Shown here piece by piece: positions 34,041-42,711 of a stretch of DNA of 61,215 nt. Each line of letters starts with the position of its first letter. The stretch's first letter is position 1. The stretch lies in NCBI GenBank assembly GCA_913019965.1, contig CAJVZR010000018.1, positions 1 through 61,215 of the forward strand. The letters run 5' to 3'. The stretch is from an uncultured Oleispira sp. GTDB lineage: Bacteria > Pseudomonadota > Gammaproteobacteria > Pseudomonadales > Oceanobacteraceae. The notes beneath the pieces were generated by a model. It was not told where the DNA came from. It did not search any database and saw only the letters and a list, made by a program, of their open reading frames with translations. The translations under genes were made by a program, and so were the position numbers.

Positions 34041-34196
34041 ATGAGTGCATTTGAATTACAAAGCGCAATGAGCGATACCTTATTAGAAATGGTTTTACAG
34101 CAAAAAGCGCAAGCTAAAAAGCAACGTGAGCAGTTAGCGGTGCAAGCGGCTGCTAATTCAGTTGCGGCATCTAAGGTTTATGCTAAAGCGGCTTAA
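34041..34196 (+). CDS. Small Ala/Gln-rich helical protein (51 aa)
   Basis: An ATG at 34041 with GGAG 8 bases upstream opens a 51-codon frame. The product (MSAFELQSAMSDTLLEMV..., then Gln/Lys/Ala-rich, ending YAKAA) should form one or two amphipathic helices. It follows azoR by 39 bp with no terminator between, so it is probably cotranscribed. Function unknown. Its 3' end is part of a short direct duplication. Confidence 0.6.
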   Translation: MSAFELQSAMSDTLLEMVLQQKAQAKKQREQLAVQAAANSVAASKVYAKAA

Positions 34197-34219
34197 TACG
34201 GCCTATGCTAAAGCGGCTT
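34179..34219. repeat. Short direct duplication at a convergent gene end
   Basis: The 16-mer TATGCTAAAGCGGCTT occurs at 34179-34194 (end of the 51-aa gene) and 34204-34219, 25 bp apart. The second copy contains the stop codon of the minus-strand efflux gene. The layout resembles the duplication at 28125-28165. Confidence 0.7.
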
Positions 34220-35440
34220 GCTAGCAAGTACTTTAGTTTTTGATAGAACCTTTAAACCGACTAAGCCAATGAGTGCGCAACTTGCCATTACCCAAGCCAT
34301 AGGGCTTAGGGTATGTTGTGCGGTGGCGATGAACTGAAGCTCGTGTAAATAAGACCAAAATATGCCGACGATAGCACCTAAGGTAAATTCAGTTACTCCG
34401 ATTACGGCGGTCGCTGTACCACTAATATCAGGAAAGTAATTGAGAGCCCCTGCCGTGGCATTCGCTGCAATTAGACCCAGTGAGCCGACAAATAGCATAT
34501 TGAGTGCGACGATAAAATAGAGGTTTGGCTGGTTGTAACTCGCAATGACTAAACCGATACCACAGATCAACTGAATAAGCAGACCCACGGTTAATATATT
34601 CGCCGACGCATAATGATTCAGTGCCCAGACATTGATTCGGTTCATTAACATCATCACTAATACATTGGCCCCGAATAAGAAGGGGAACAATTGCACACTC
34701 ACCGAGAAATATTCCAGATACGTAAAGGCCGATGAAGTAATAAAGACGAACATGCCGCTAAAACCGAAACTGATGGCGATGATGTAACCCATGGCTTGGC
34801 GGTGACTTAAAACCCGTTTATACGATTGCCAAAGCGATGGTTTATCTTCTTCATCTTTAGTGCGATTTGAATTTTTTGGATTAGTTTCCGGTAGACGCCA
34901 AAGTAATAACAGCATTACCAGGACAGAATAAATAGATAGACAAAGAAAGATGGCTTGCCAGTTCAAAAGCTCAACCACTAAAGCACCAAGCATGGGAGCG
35001 ATAAGTGGCGCCGACATCATAACGATAGCCACCATGGATAATACTTTGGCCATTTCATCACCGGCAAATAAATCTCGAATCATCGCTGATGAATTAACGG
35101 TCGCCATACCACCACCTATGGCTTGCAGGGCGCGTAGTATTAATAACTGATCGATTGACTCGGTTTGCGTTAGCATTAAGCTCGTTATAGCAAATAAAAT
35201 CAGCCCTATTGCAATCATTGGCTTCCGGCCAAAATGATCGGAAGCAGGGCCGCCGATGAGTTGGCCGATAGCAAAGCCCAATAAGAAAGTACTGACGCTA
35301 ATTTCAACATAATGAATTGGCGTAGCCAGATCTTTTGCCATCGCTTGCATTGCCGGTAAATACATATCGACTGCAAACGGGGCGACTGCGGTGAGCATCG
35401 CGAGTAGTATAGCTAGAGAACGAATCGAGGGCGCCGACAT
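34208..35440 (-). CDS. Bcr/CflA-family multidrug efflux transporter (MFS)
   Basis: A 410-residue major-facilitator drug:proton antiporter with 12 membrane segments. VDMYLPAMQAMAKDL near the N-terminus and motif A GPASDHFGRKP are typical of the Bcr/CflA group; LILRALQAIGGGMATVNSSAMIRDLF is motif C-like. The start is placed at the ATG at 35440, with AGG about 9 bases upstream; the open frame runs on to 35503 but the added 21 residues have no ribosome site. It is divergent from the ABC exporter gene. Substrate unknown. Confidence 0.9.
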   Translation of the reverse strand: MSAPSIRSLAILLAMLTAVAPFAVDMYLPAMQAMAKDLATPIHYVEISVSTFLLGFAIGQLIGGPASDHFGRKPMIAIGLILFAITSLMLTQTESIDQLLILRALQAIGGGMATVNSSAMIRDLFAGDEMAKVLSMVAIVMMSAPLIAPMLGALVVELLNWQAIFLCLSIYSVLVMLLLLWRLPETNPKNSNRTKDEEDKPSLWQSYKRVLSHRQAMGYIIAISFGFSGMFVFITSSAFTYLEYFSVSVQLFPFLFGANVLVMMLMNRINVWALNHYASANILTVGLLIQLICGIGLVIASYNQPNLYFIVALNMLFVGSLGLIAANATAGALNYFPDISGTATAVIGVTEFTLGAIVGIFWSYLHELQFIATAQHTLSPMAWVMASCALIGLVGLKVLSKTKVLASKPL

Positions 35441-35608
35441 AATAGAGCCTATAAGAAATGACGCTGATAAAAAGTTGAAGACAAGAATAAAGTATACTCT
35501 CATTCAGATGAGTATTTTGTATAAACATTGAAATTTTAATGTGACACACCATCTTTATAGCTTAAGTAAAAGAGCGTAACCGATGGACTTAATAAAAGAG
35601 GATTGAAA

Positions 35609-37363
35609 ATGTTATTGTGGCTTTGGGGATTTGTCCGTCCATATCGTTTACGTTTAGTTATTGCAATTATCGCATTGGTCGCAACGGCGACATTAACTTT
35701 GTCGTTAGGCCAGGGTGTGAAGTTGATGATTGATGAAGGCTTCTCGAGTCAATCGACCTTAGGATTGGCTAATGCGTTAAGCGTCGTCGGCTTGATTATT
35801 TTTGCTATGTCGATTGGTGCTTATTTCCGTTTTTATATGGTGTCTTGGTTAGGGGAGCGGGTTGTCGCCGATGTGCGTAAGAAACTTTATAGCCACCTAG
35901 TCAGTTTACCACCCAGCTTTTTTGAAGATAATTTAGCTGGGGAGATTCAGAGTCGTGTGACAACGGATACAACCCTCTTACAAACCGTTATTGGTTCGTC
36001 TTTCTCTTTTGCTTTACGTAATGCGTTAACCTTTATTGGTGGTTTAAGTTTAATGTTTATTAGTAATATTAAACTGACTCTGATTGTTTTGCTGGTCGTG
36101 CCTTTTATTGTTTTCCCATTAATATATTTTGGCCGAAAGGTTAAAAAACTCTCCCGCGATAGCCAAGACAAAATAGCCACTGTTGGCGCTTGGGCCGGGG
36201 AAAGTCTGCAGCATATAAAAGTCGTACAAGCTTTTACCCGTGAAGATATGGTGAATGAACAATTTGGCCAAGCTGCTGAAAGTGCGTTTGATGTGGCGTT
36301 AAAACGCATTCGCCAGCGCGCGCTGTTAATTGCTTTGGTGATGATGTTGGTGATGGGCTCTGTGGCCGGCATGTTATTTGTGGGTGGCAGTGATGTGATA
36401 GCTGGGGAGTTATCCGCGGGTGATCTAGCCGCGTTTGTTTTCTATGCCATTATGGTAGCAGGATCATTAGCGGCGGTAACGGAAGTCTATGGTGAAGTGC
36501 AGCGAGCTGCGGGGGCAGCGGAGCGTATCCGGGAGTTATTAGCGACCAAGGCGGAAATTGAATCCCCTGAAATAACCGTCGCAGATACTTCTTCTGAATA
36601 TGGTGTTCTCCAAGATCAGCCTTTAATCGAATTCAATAATATGAGCTATGCCTATCCTTCACGTCCGAACATGAATGCGTTAAACCAGCTAAACCTTGCG
36701 GTGAAAGCGGGAGAAAGTATTGCATTAGTTGGGCCGTCTGGGGCTGGTAAGTCGACGATTTTTGACTTGTTATTACGCTTTCGTGATCCACAAAATGGTG
36801 ATATTAAAATCGCTGGGAAACCGTTAACCGAGTGGGACCTACAAGACTTACGCAGTCAGTTTGCTTTAGTTCCTCAGCAACCGGTTTTATTCAGTGCCAA
36901 TGTTTGGGATAACTTAAAATACGGTCGCCCAGACGCTACCGAGGCTGAAGTGATGGCGGCGGCGAAAGCGGCTCATGCGGATGAATTTATTGAACAACTC
37001 CCCGACGGTTATCAATCCTTTTTAGGGGAGCAGGGGGTGAAACTCTCTGGTGGACAAAAGCAACGCTTAGCCATTGCTCGCGCGATTTTACGCGATCCTA
37101 AAATATTGTTATTGGATGAAGCGACCAGTGCGTTGGATGCCCAGAGCGAACATTATGTGCAGCAAGCGTTAGATGGATTAATGAAGGGGCGTACGACGTT
37201 TATTATTGCCCACCGTTTAGCGACGGTCCGTCATGTGGACCGTATTGCGGTATTTGATCATGGCCAGCTGGTGGATTTTGGTAACCATGATGAATTGCTT
37301 GAAAGTTCTGACTTGTATCGCAAGCTGGCGGAATTACAGTTTCAGGTGGAGGAGAAGGCTTAA
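35609..37363 (+). CDS. ABC exporter half-transporter (MsbA-related)
   Basis: A 584-residue inner-membrane exporter with six membrane segments (about 1-300) fused to an ATPase. Walker A GPSGAGKS is at 375-382, signature LSGGQ at 479-483 and Walker B LLLDEA with Asp503-Glu504; the H-loop IIAHRLAT follows. It resembles the MsbA-related group of lipid or drug exporters, and would work as a homodimer. The ATG at 35609 has AGAGGA 6 bases upstream; a TTG at 35603 is in frame but too close. There is no partner gene. True MsbA is less likely because no lpxK follows. Confidence 0.92.
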   Translation: MLLWLWGFVRPYRLRLVIAIIALVATATLTLSLGQGVKLMIDEGFSSQSTLGLANALSVVGLIIFAMSIGAYFRFYMVSWLGERVVADVRKKLYSHLVSLPPSFFEDNLAGEIQSRVTTDTTLLQTVIGSSFSFALRNALTFIGGLSLMFISNIKLTLIVLLVVPFIVFPLIYFGRKVKKLSRDSQDKIATVGAWAGESLQHIKVVQAFTREDMVNEQFGQAAESAFDVALKRIRQRALLIALVMMLVMGSVAGMLFVGGSDVIAGELSAGDLAAFVFYAIMVAGSLAAVTEVYGEVQRAAGAAERIRELLATKAEIESPEITVADTSSEYGVLQDQPLIEFNNMSYAYPSRPNMNALNQLNLAVKAGESIALVGPSGAGKSTIFDLLLRFRDPQNGDIKIAGKPLTEWDLQDLRSQFALVPQQPVLFSANVWDNLKYGRPDATEAEVMAAAKAAHADEFIEQLPDGYQSFLGEQGVKLSGGQKQRLAIARAILRDPKILLLDEATSALDAQSEHYVQQALDGLMKGRTTFIIAHRLATVRHVDRIAVFDHGQLVDFGNHDELLESSDLYRKLAELQFQVEEKA

Positions 37364-37467
37364 ATTGACAAGTCGGTAAATATCATTAGAATTCGCGCCC
37401 TTAGCATGGAAAGCTGGGTGCTTCGTGCTCAATATTACCAGTAATAAATAGACTCTCAAGGATGAAA

Positions 37468-38064
37468 ATGAACAAAACACTTCTTGGCTTATTCTCTTTA
37501 GCCAGTATTTTATGTAGCCAAACTTCTTTAGCGGATAGTGATAACGGTTTCTTCCTTGGTCTAGGTTTAGATACCAGTATTCAAGCTGAAACCAGTAATG
37601 TTTATGACGACGATACTGAAACTAAGAAAAATTCTTTCAGCTCTTCCAGTTATGCACTTTCTGGTGGTTATAGAACAAAGAGCAATAATAGAATTAAATT
37701 ATCGTATGTGAAAATTTCTGCTGATCATAAAACCTCTGATCTTACTTATAGCGGCTATGATCTTGATTGGCAGTTTGTTTATGGACAAAGCCTAGTTCAA
37801 CCTTATTGGGGGATAGGCTTTGGCTCTTATGGCAAGGATGATTCTGCAAAGTTTAATGATGGTGAAGACTTAAAAGGTTTCTCATTCCAACTGATGACGG
37901 GGGCAAAGTTTGATATCAATGATCATCTTGAATTAAATGCCTCTTATCATATCAGAACCATCGTTTGGGAAGCCTTTGAGTATTACAATGGAATTTCAGA
38001 TGTTTCAGTGACCTCGATTGACAGTATTACTTCGCTACAGGTCGGTGCTAGTTTTAAATTCTAG
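37468..38064 (+). CDS. Small outer-membrane beta-barrel protein
   Basis: A 198-residue secreted protein with a signal peptide of about 23 residues (ending SLA). The rest shows alternating aromatic/hydrophobic strands such as FFLGLGLDTSIQ, IKLSYVKISAD, YWGIGFGSYG and a C-terminal LQVGASFKF ending in Phe, the signal for barrel assembly. An eight-stranded OmpW/OmpX-size barrel is likely. The ATG at 37468 has AAGGA 6 bases upstream; an ATG at 37462 is in frame. Function unknown. Confidence 0.8.
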   Translation: MNKTLLGLFSLASILCSQTSLADSDNGFFLGLGLDTSIQAETSNVYDDDTETKKNSFSSSSYALSGGYRTKSNNRIKLSYVKISADHKTSDLTYSGYDLDWQFVYGQSLVQPYWGIGFGSYGKDDSAKFNDGEDLKGFSFQLMTGAKFDINDHLELNASYHIRTIVWEAFEYYNGISDVSVTSIDSITSLQVGASFKF

Positions 38065-38077
38065 AAACAAAAATAGA

Positions 38078-38117
38078 CTAAAAGTAGAGCTCTCTAAAAA
38101 GATCACTCTACTTTTAG
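38078..38117. terminator. Two-way terminator between convergent genes
   Basis: CTAAAAGTAGAG (38078-38089) and CTCTACTTTTAG (38106-38117) are perfect 12-bp arms. On the minus strand the hairpin is followed by TCTATTTTTGTTT, so it best serves the symporter gene; it may also slow the barrel-protein transcript. Confidence 0.72.
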
Positions 38118-38143
38118 TGATAGCTTCTGGTAAAAATATTGAT

Positions 38144-39496
38144 CTAAATTAGACCATTTACCAAGACCGCAATAATTGCCAACGGTGCTAAGAAGCGTAA
38201 CGTAAATAGCCATAGTTTGAATAAAACTGGGTAATCAATCCCAACTTCATCCATCATCTTAGTCGTTGAAACTTTCCAGCCAGCAAAAATCGCAATACAT
38301 AAACCGCCTAACGGTAATAGAATATTGGTGGTTAGGAAGTCTAATAAATCAAACGGCGTTTTATCAAATAACTTCACATCCGACCAGATGTTGAATGAGA
38401 AAACTGTCGCTAAACCTAGAACCCAAGCACTCAAACCAATAATCGCAGCCGCTTTATATCGGCTAACTTGGAAACGTTCAACGATCCAAGCAACAATTGG
38501 TTCCGCTAGAGAAATCGCCGAACTCCAAGCAGCAAACGAAACCAAAACAAAGAATAGGGTGCCAAAAATAACACCGGCACTCATCTGGCCAAAAGCAATT
38601 GGTAATGTTTGGAATAATAAACCAGGACCAGCACTTGGCTCTAAGCCATTGGCAAATACGATAGGGAAAATGGCTAGACCTGCCATGATGGCAACGGCGG
38701 TATCTAAGAAAGCAACGATAACTACGGTTTTAGCAATCGACGTATTAGCTGGCATATATGCGCCATAAGCCATGATGGCACCTAGACCTAAGCTTAATGT
38801 GAAAAAGGCATGACCTAATGCCACCATAATACTTTCAGTGGTGAGCTTGCTAAAATCAAAGCTGAACATAAAGTTTACGCCTTGGCTGAAACCATCAGAG
38901 CTCAGTGCGTAACCAAACAGAATAAACAATAAGATAAATAATACTGGCATTAAAAACTTAATTGCGTTTTCTAAGCCTGCATTCACACCACGGGCTACAA
39001 TGCCAATGGTGAGCAGCATAAATACGGTATGCCAGATGGTCAGTTGTGTTGGGCTGCCTAATAGCGCGCCAAAAATATTTCCTGATTCTTCCGCTGAAAT
39101 TTTAACGAAATCTCCATTGGCCATATCGACAGTATAAGAAAGTGCCCAGCCTGCGATCACAGAATAGAAAGATAAGATTAAGAAACCCGCTAGGGCTCCC
39201 ATCCAACCAATAATGGCCCAGTTAGGACTCGCATTAGAACGTTTCGCTAATGCTTTCATGGTATTGATTGGGCTTTGACGACCCATGCGACCTAAAGAGA
39301 CTTCGGCGATCATTACCGGAATACCGATAATACAAATGCAGAGTAAATAGACGAGTACGAAAGCACCACCGCCATTCTCACCCGTGATGTAAGGAAACTT
39401 CCAAATATTTCCTAGGCCAACGGCCGAACCAGTAGCCGCTAAGATAAATAGCCAGCGGCTTTTCCAAAACCCGTGCATGCTTGTATTTTCAGACAT
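38144..39496 (-). CDS. Sodium-dependent transporter, NSS/SNF family
   Basis: A 450-residue inner-membrane Na+-coupled symporter. The first segment, ATGSAVGLGNIWKFPYITGENGGGAFV, carries the unwound TM1 sodium-binding motif of the LeuT fold; EVSLGRMGRQSP follows TM2. About 11-12 membrane segments are visible. Bacterial members usually carry amino acids such as Tyr, Trp, Ala or Met. It is transcribed alone. Substrate cannot be read from sequence. Confidence 0.93.
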   Translation of the reverse strand: MSENTSMHGFWKSRWLFILAATGSAVGLGNIWKFPYITGENGGGAFVLVYLLCICIIGIPVMIAEVSLGRMGRQSPINTMKALAKRSNASPNWAIIGWMGALAGFLILSFYSVIAGWALSYTVDMANGDFVKISAEESGNIFGALLGSPTQLTIWHTVFMLLTIGIVARGVNAGLENAIKFLMPVLFILLFILFGYALSSDGFSQGVNFMFSFDFSKLTTESIMVALGHAFFTLSLGLGAIMAYGAYMPANTSIAKTVVIVAFLDTAVAIMAGLAIFPIVFANGLEPSAGPGLLFQTLPIAFGQMSAGVIFGTLFFVLVSFAAWSSAISLAEPIVAWIVERFQVSRYKAAAIIGLSAWVLGLATVFSFNIWSDVKLFDKTPFDLLDFLTTNILLPLGGLCIAIFAGWKVSTTKMMDEVGIDYPVLFKLWLFTLRFLAPLAIIAVLVNGLI

Positions 39497-39910
39497 TGAG
39501 CACCCTTTTTATTAGATTTTTACAATACGTTACAAAATTCTAACTGAGCGGTTAGAATTTAATTGGCGCGCAAGATAGCACAAACTTGAGATTGAATAAG
39601 CGTTCAATATGTGAAATCTGCATAAAAGTTGACTAGTGTTGCTCAATTGTTATGTCTTAACTGTCTGTTTTATAAGTGTATTATCCAATACTGTATTTTT
39701 CTTAAAGTCCTCTCCTAACTTTCGATATCGATTTACACACAAAGAAACAAAAAAATTTGATACTGATCAACTCATTGAATGTCCATTCAATCAACTTTCG
39801 TGTAATGTGTCGCTGTTAAATACTGGTTGGTTAAAAAACAACCAGTGCAGGCTGGTAAGTTTTTACTTATTGCGCGCCTGATAAAAATTGCAGAATTAAG
39901 GTTGTAAAAA
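39497..39910. other. 414-bp porin upstream region with alternative hairpins
   Basis: No convincing gene; an 81-codon frame at 39636-39881 has no ribosome site. Near the porin, ACTGGTTG (39822-39829) can pair with CAACCAGT (39839-39846), while the overlapping ACCAG (39841-39845) can instead pair with CTGGT (39852-39856) just before TTTTT (39860-39864). This is an attenuator-like arrangement in the porin leader, though the second stem is only 5 bp. AT-rich segments upstream should hold the porin promoter. Confidence 0.4.
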
Positions 39911-41071
39911 ATGTATAAAAAATCACTTTTAGCAATGGCGTTAACAGGTGTATCTCTTTCAAACATGACGATGGCTGCACCGACTGCAGATATCTATGGT
40001 TTTGTTGATATCGGTTTAGAACATTTCAATAACTCAGGCCTAGTGAATGGCGCAGATGTATACGCAGGCGGCGAAGCGCCTAATGGTAATAGCGATGCCC
40101 AAGAGTTTGCGCTGACCAATAATGTACAATCGCGTATTGGTATCAAGGGTGAAGAAGCGGTAGAAGGTGGCTGGAAAGGCACTTATAGAATGGAATTCCA
40201 AGCCAACGTTTTAGAAAGCGGTGGTGAAGCACTGAAAACTCGTTTGGGTTGGTTGGGTTTAGAAAAGGGTGACCATAGTTTCAAAATCGGTACCCAGTGG
40301 TCTACCTTTATGCAATACAGTGGTTGGAATACCGCTCGTGGTGAGTCGCAAGGTCTTGCATCTTATTTCTACGTAACCGATGAATTAAAAGGTTCTATGG
40401 CTTACGGTTTCCGTAATTCAAGTGTTATTAATTATACCTATGGCAATGGCGGCTGGGGTTCGGCTTCACCTGTCACTGCTACGATTGCTTTGCATGTAGG
40501 TGATGACTCTCGTACAACCGATGTAAATGGTGACGATGAATTAACCAACGATGCTGGTATCACTGGTATTTCTGTCGCGGGTGCAACAACGTTGGGTGAT
40601 TTAACCCTTAACGCTGTGTATGTTAAAAATCTTGTTGCTGAAAGCGAAGCAGCTAAAGCGAACTTAGCGGCGGCTGAATTATCAGCGGATGCCGGTAAAA
40701 TTGCAGCAGCGAAAGACCTAGTCACTGAACCGGCTATATTTGGTGCTGGTGCCAAACTACAAGCAACAAAAGAACTGGAGTTTGGTTTTGCTTATCGTGG
40801 TGCCGATCGTGATGCCGAAGAGAATAGTTATACCTATACCACTTCATTATCAACTCAGTATCAGTTTAATGAAAAAACTAATATCCATTTAGGTTTTGGT
40901 CAGGGTGAAGATGATGATTCTTCTGCTCGTCAGCTGAAAGCAAACTTTTATGGCCAAGTTTGGTATCAAGTAACGGATAGCCGTTCAGTACGTTTCGAAT
41001 TTGATCACGCTGACTATGGTAACGACGGTGAAGTATTAGCAACGTTAGTGAGTATGCGTCAAAGCTTCTAA
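39911..41071 (+). CDS. Gram-negative porin
   Basis: A 386-residue outer-membrane general porin. The signal peptide (1-22, ending TMAA) is followed by ADIYGFVDIGLEHF, the usual first strand, then RIGIKGEEAVEGGWKGTYRMEF and GLEKGDHSFKIGTQWS, typical porin blocks; the protein ends in Phe. One loop near 240-275 is Ala-rich and helix-forming (AAKANLAAAELSADAGKIAA), which is unusual for a trimeric porin loop. A clear terminator follows. Pore selectivity unknown. Confidence 0.9.
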   Translation: MYKKSLLAMALTGVSLSNMTMAAPTADIYGFVDIGLEHFNNSGLVNGADVYAGGEAPNGNSDAQEFALTNNVQSRIGIKGEEAVEGGWKGTYRMEFQANVLESGGEALKTRLGWLGLEKGDHSFKIGTQWSTFMQYSGWNTARGESQGLASYFYVTDELKGSMAYGFRNSSVINYTYGNGGWGSASPVTATIALHVGDDSRTTDVNGDDELTNDAGITGISVAGATTLGDLTLNAVYVKNLVAESEAAKANLAAAELSADAGKIAAAKDLVTEPAIFGAGAKLQATKELEFGFAYRGADRDAEENSYTYTTSLSTQYQFNEKTNIHLGFGQGEDDDSSARQLKANFYGQVWYQVTDSRSVRFEFDHADYGNDGEVLATLVSMRQSF

Positions 41072-41093
41072 TATCGATGCTCTACTATTAAAG

Positions 41094-41119
41094 CGGACCT
41101 AATTAGGTCCGTTTTTTTT
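41094..41119 (+). terminator. Rho-independent terminator of the porin gene
   Basis: A perfect CGGACCTAATTAGGTCCG stem (41094-41111) followed by eight T. Confidence 0.92.
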
Positions 41120-41137
41120 GCCTGCAACAAATCGGAT

Positions 41138-41737
41138 TTAAAAGCTTTTGAGAATTTCTGGGGTGTCGACATCGATTAAATTGTCACCCTCTAAGATATC
41201 TAAAGACTTTAAACTCTGGCTATGAAGCTTAATTAATTCTTTTGCTCCACGATCACCCTGTAATTGGCTGAGCTGATAGCCAAGATGGCGCGGAAAGTAG
41301 ACTGGGTGGGCTGGTATTTTTTTATTTTCGCTTATTACATGAGGACGCACAATGACGTGCTTGTGTTGATTAATATTTTGAATGAGCTCTGTGACGAGTG
41401 CCTGTGATACCTTGGGCATATCAGCTAAGGCGATCACCCAACCATCCCATGTCTGATGGGTTTTTATGCCATGGGCTATGCTATGACCCATACCTTGGTG
41501 TGCATCAGGGCATAAGCTATAAGGAATGTTTTCAAGGGTGAGGTAATGAATTAATGAAATGTTATCTGGGCGTGTGATAACGCAGAGTTTAATTTTTTCT
41601 TCTCTAGATATGGCGAGCAATGGCGCTAAACTATGGGCGATAACAGGACGACCATCCGGCATATGCGCGAGCAGTTTATCACTACCAAATCGACTAGATT
41701 GGCCCGCGGCTAAGACTAATATCCCGAAATTATTCAT
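41138..41737 (-). CDS. mocA: Molybdenum cofactor cytidylyltransferase-like protein
   Basis: A 199-residue nucleotidyltransferase that makes molybdopterin cytosine dinucleotide for hydroxylases of the xanthine oxidase family. The nucleotide-binding loop LAAGQSSRFGSDK is at 9-21; LADMPKVS carries the metal Asp and GDRGAKELI is typical of the MocA/MobA-like group. It is last in the iorA-iorB-xdhC-mocA operon (17 bp after xdhC), which fits cofactor supply for IorB. Confidence 0.85.
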   Translation of the reverse strand: MNNFGILVLAAGQSSRFGSDKLLAHMPDGRPVIAHSLAPLLAISREEKIKLCVITRPDNISLIHYLTLENIPYSLCPDAHQGMGHSIAHGIKTHQTWDGWVIALADMPKVSQALVTELIQNINQHKHVIVRPHVISENKKIPAHPVYFPRHLGYQLSQLQGDRGAKELIKLHSQSLKSLDILEGDNLIDVDTPEILKSF

Positions 41738-41754
41738 GAACTCATACTACCTAG

Positions 41755-42693
41755 TTAGCGATTCGCACGAGCAGAAATTAAATGTGCCGCAATTGAAACT
41801 GCAATTTCATAAGGGGTTCTACTGTGAATATCTAATCCTATCGGGGCATGGAGTTTTGAAATTTGTTTTGGGTCAAGATCCAATTCAATTAAGCGTTCGC
41901 GGCGTTTAGTTGATGTGACAAAGGAGCCCATTGCGCCGACATAAAATGCCTCTGTTTTTAATGCTTCCATCATTGCCATATCATCGACTCTAGGGTCATG
42001 GGCTAGGGCAACGATAGCACAGTGATTATCATGAAAAGCCTCACTGATTAAGTCATCCGGCATGGTCTTGATAACTTGTACTCCTTCCACTTGCCAACCT
42101 TGTAAAAACTCATCGCGATAATCACAAAGAGTGACATCAAATTCTAAGTTTTTACAAATTTCAGCTAAGCAACGGGCGACTTCACCAGCACCGACTAAAA
42201 GCAGTTTATCGTGAGGTTTTAAGGCATGGATAAGAGTATTATTTTTTCTTTCGATATCCTTATCCACAATTTCATTAACGGTTTGTAAATGCCCAGTGGT
42301 TAAATCGACATGGCGAGTTATCCATCTTCGAGTCGCCAATGCATTTTCAATCACTAAGAAATGATCTTTTTGAGATTGCGAGATTTTTTCTAATAAAATA
42401 TCGAGATGGCCACCACAAGGTAGAGCCAATCTTGACCTTTGCTCTGGGCTCTCGCCATAACGAATGATTTTAGGTCTCAATTCTGAGCTATTAAGCTGAG
42501 TGATTAATTCCTGCTCGATACAGCCCCCAGATAAGGAACCTATAATGCCTTTCTCTGGATGATAGATCATCATAGAACCCACAGGTCTTGGTGAAGATCC
42601 GTAGGTTTCTATAACAGTCGCTAACCAAGGTTCTAATCCTTGAGCTAGCCATTGGTTAAGCTGAGTTAAAACAAAACGATTACTGCCGTTCAT
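41755..42693 (-). CDS. xdhC: XdhC/CoxI-family molybdenum-enzyme maturation factor
   Basis: A 312-residue chaperone that binds the cofactor, supports its sulfuration and inserts it into xanthine-oxidase-type enzymes. ETYGSSPRPVGSMM and SLSGGCIEQEL (N-terminal domain) and a Rossmann motif LLLVGAGEVARCLAEI (about 160-180) with a later YVGAMGS are family landmarks. It lies 18 bp after iorB and 17 bp before mocA in one operon. Function follows from family and context. Confidence 0.9.
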   Translation of the reverse strand: MNGSNRFVLTQLNQWLAQGLEPWLATVIETYGSSPRPVGSMMIYHPEKGIIGSLSGGCIEQELITQLNSSELRPKIIRYGESPEQRSRLALPCGGHLDILLEKISQSQKDHFLVIENALATRRWITRHVDLTTGHLQTVNEIVDKDIERKNNTLIHALKPHDKLLLVGAGEVARCLAEICKNLEFDVTLCDYRDEFLQGWQVEGVQVIKTMPDDLISEAFHDNHCAIVALAHDPRVDDMAMMEALKTEAFYVGAMGSFVTSTKRRERLIELDLDPKQISKLHAPIGLDIHSRTPYEIAVSIAAHLISARANR

Positions 42694-42711
42694 AAATGAT
42701 TTTTGCTCAAC

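Noticed and set aside
39636-39881. 81-codon open frame before the porin
   Set aside because: No ribosome site, no recognisable protein features, and it overlaps the putative porin leader; probably a chance frame.
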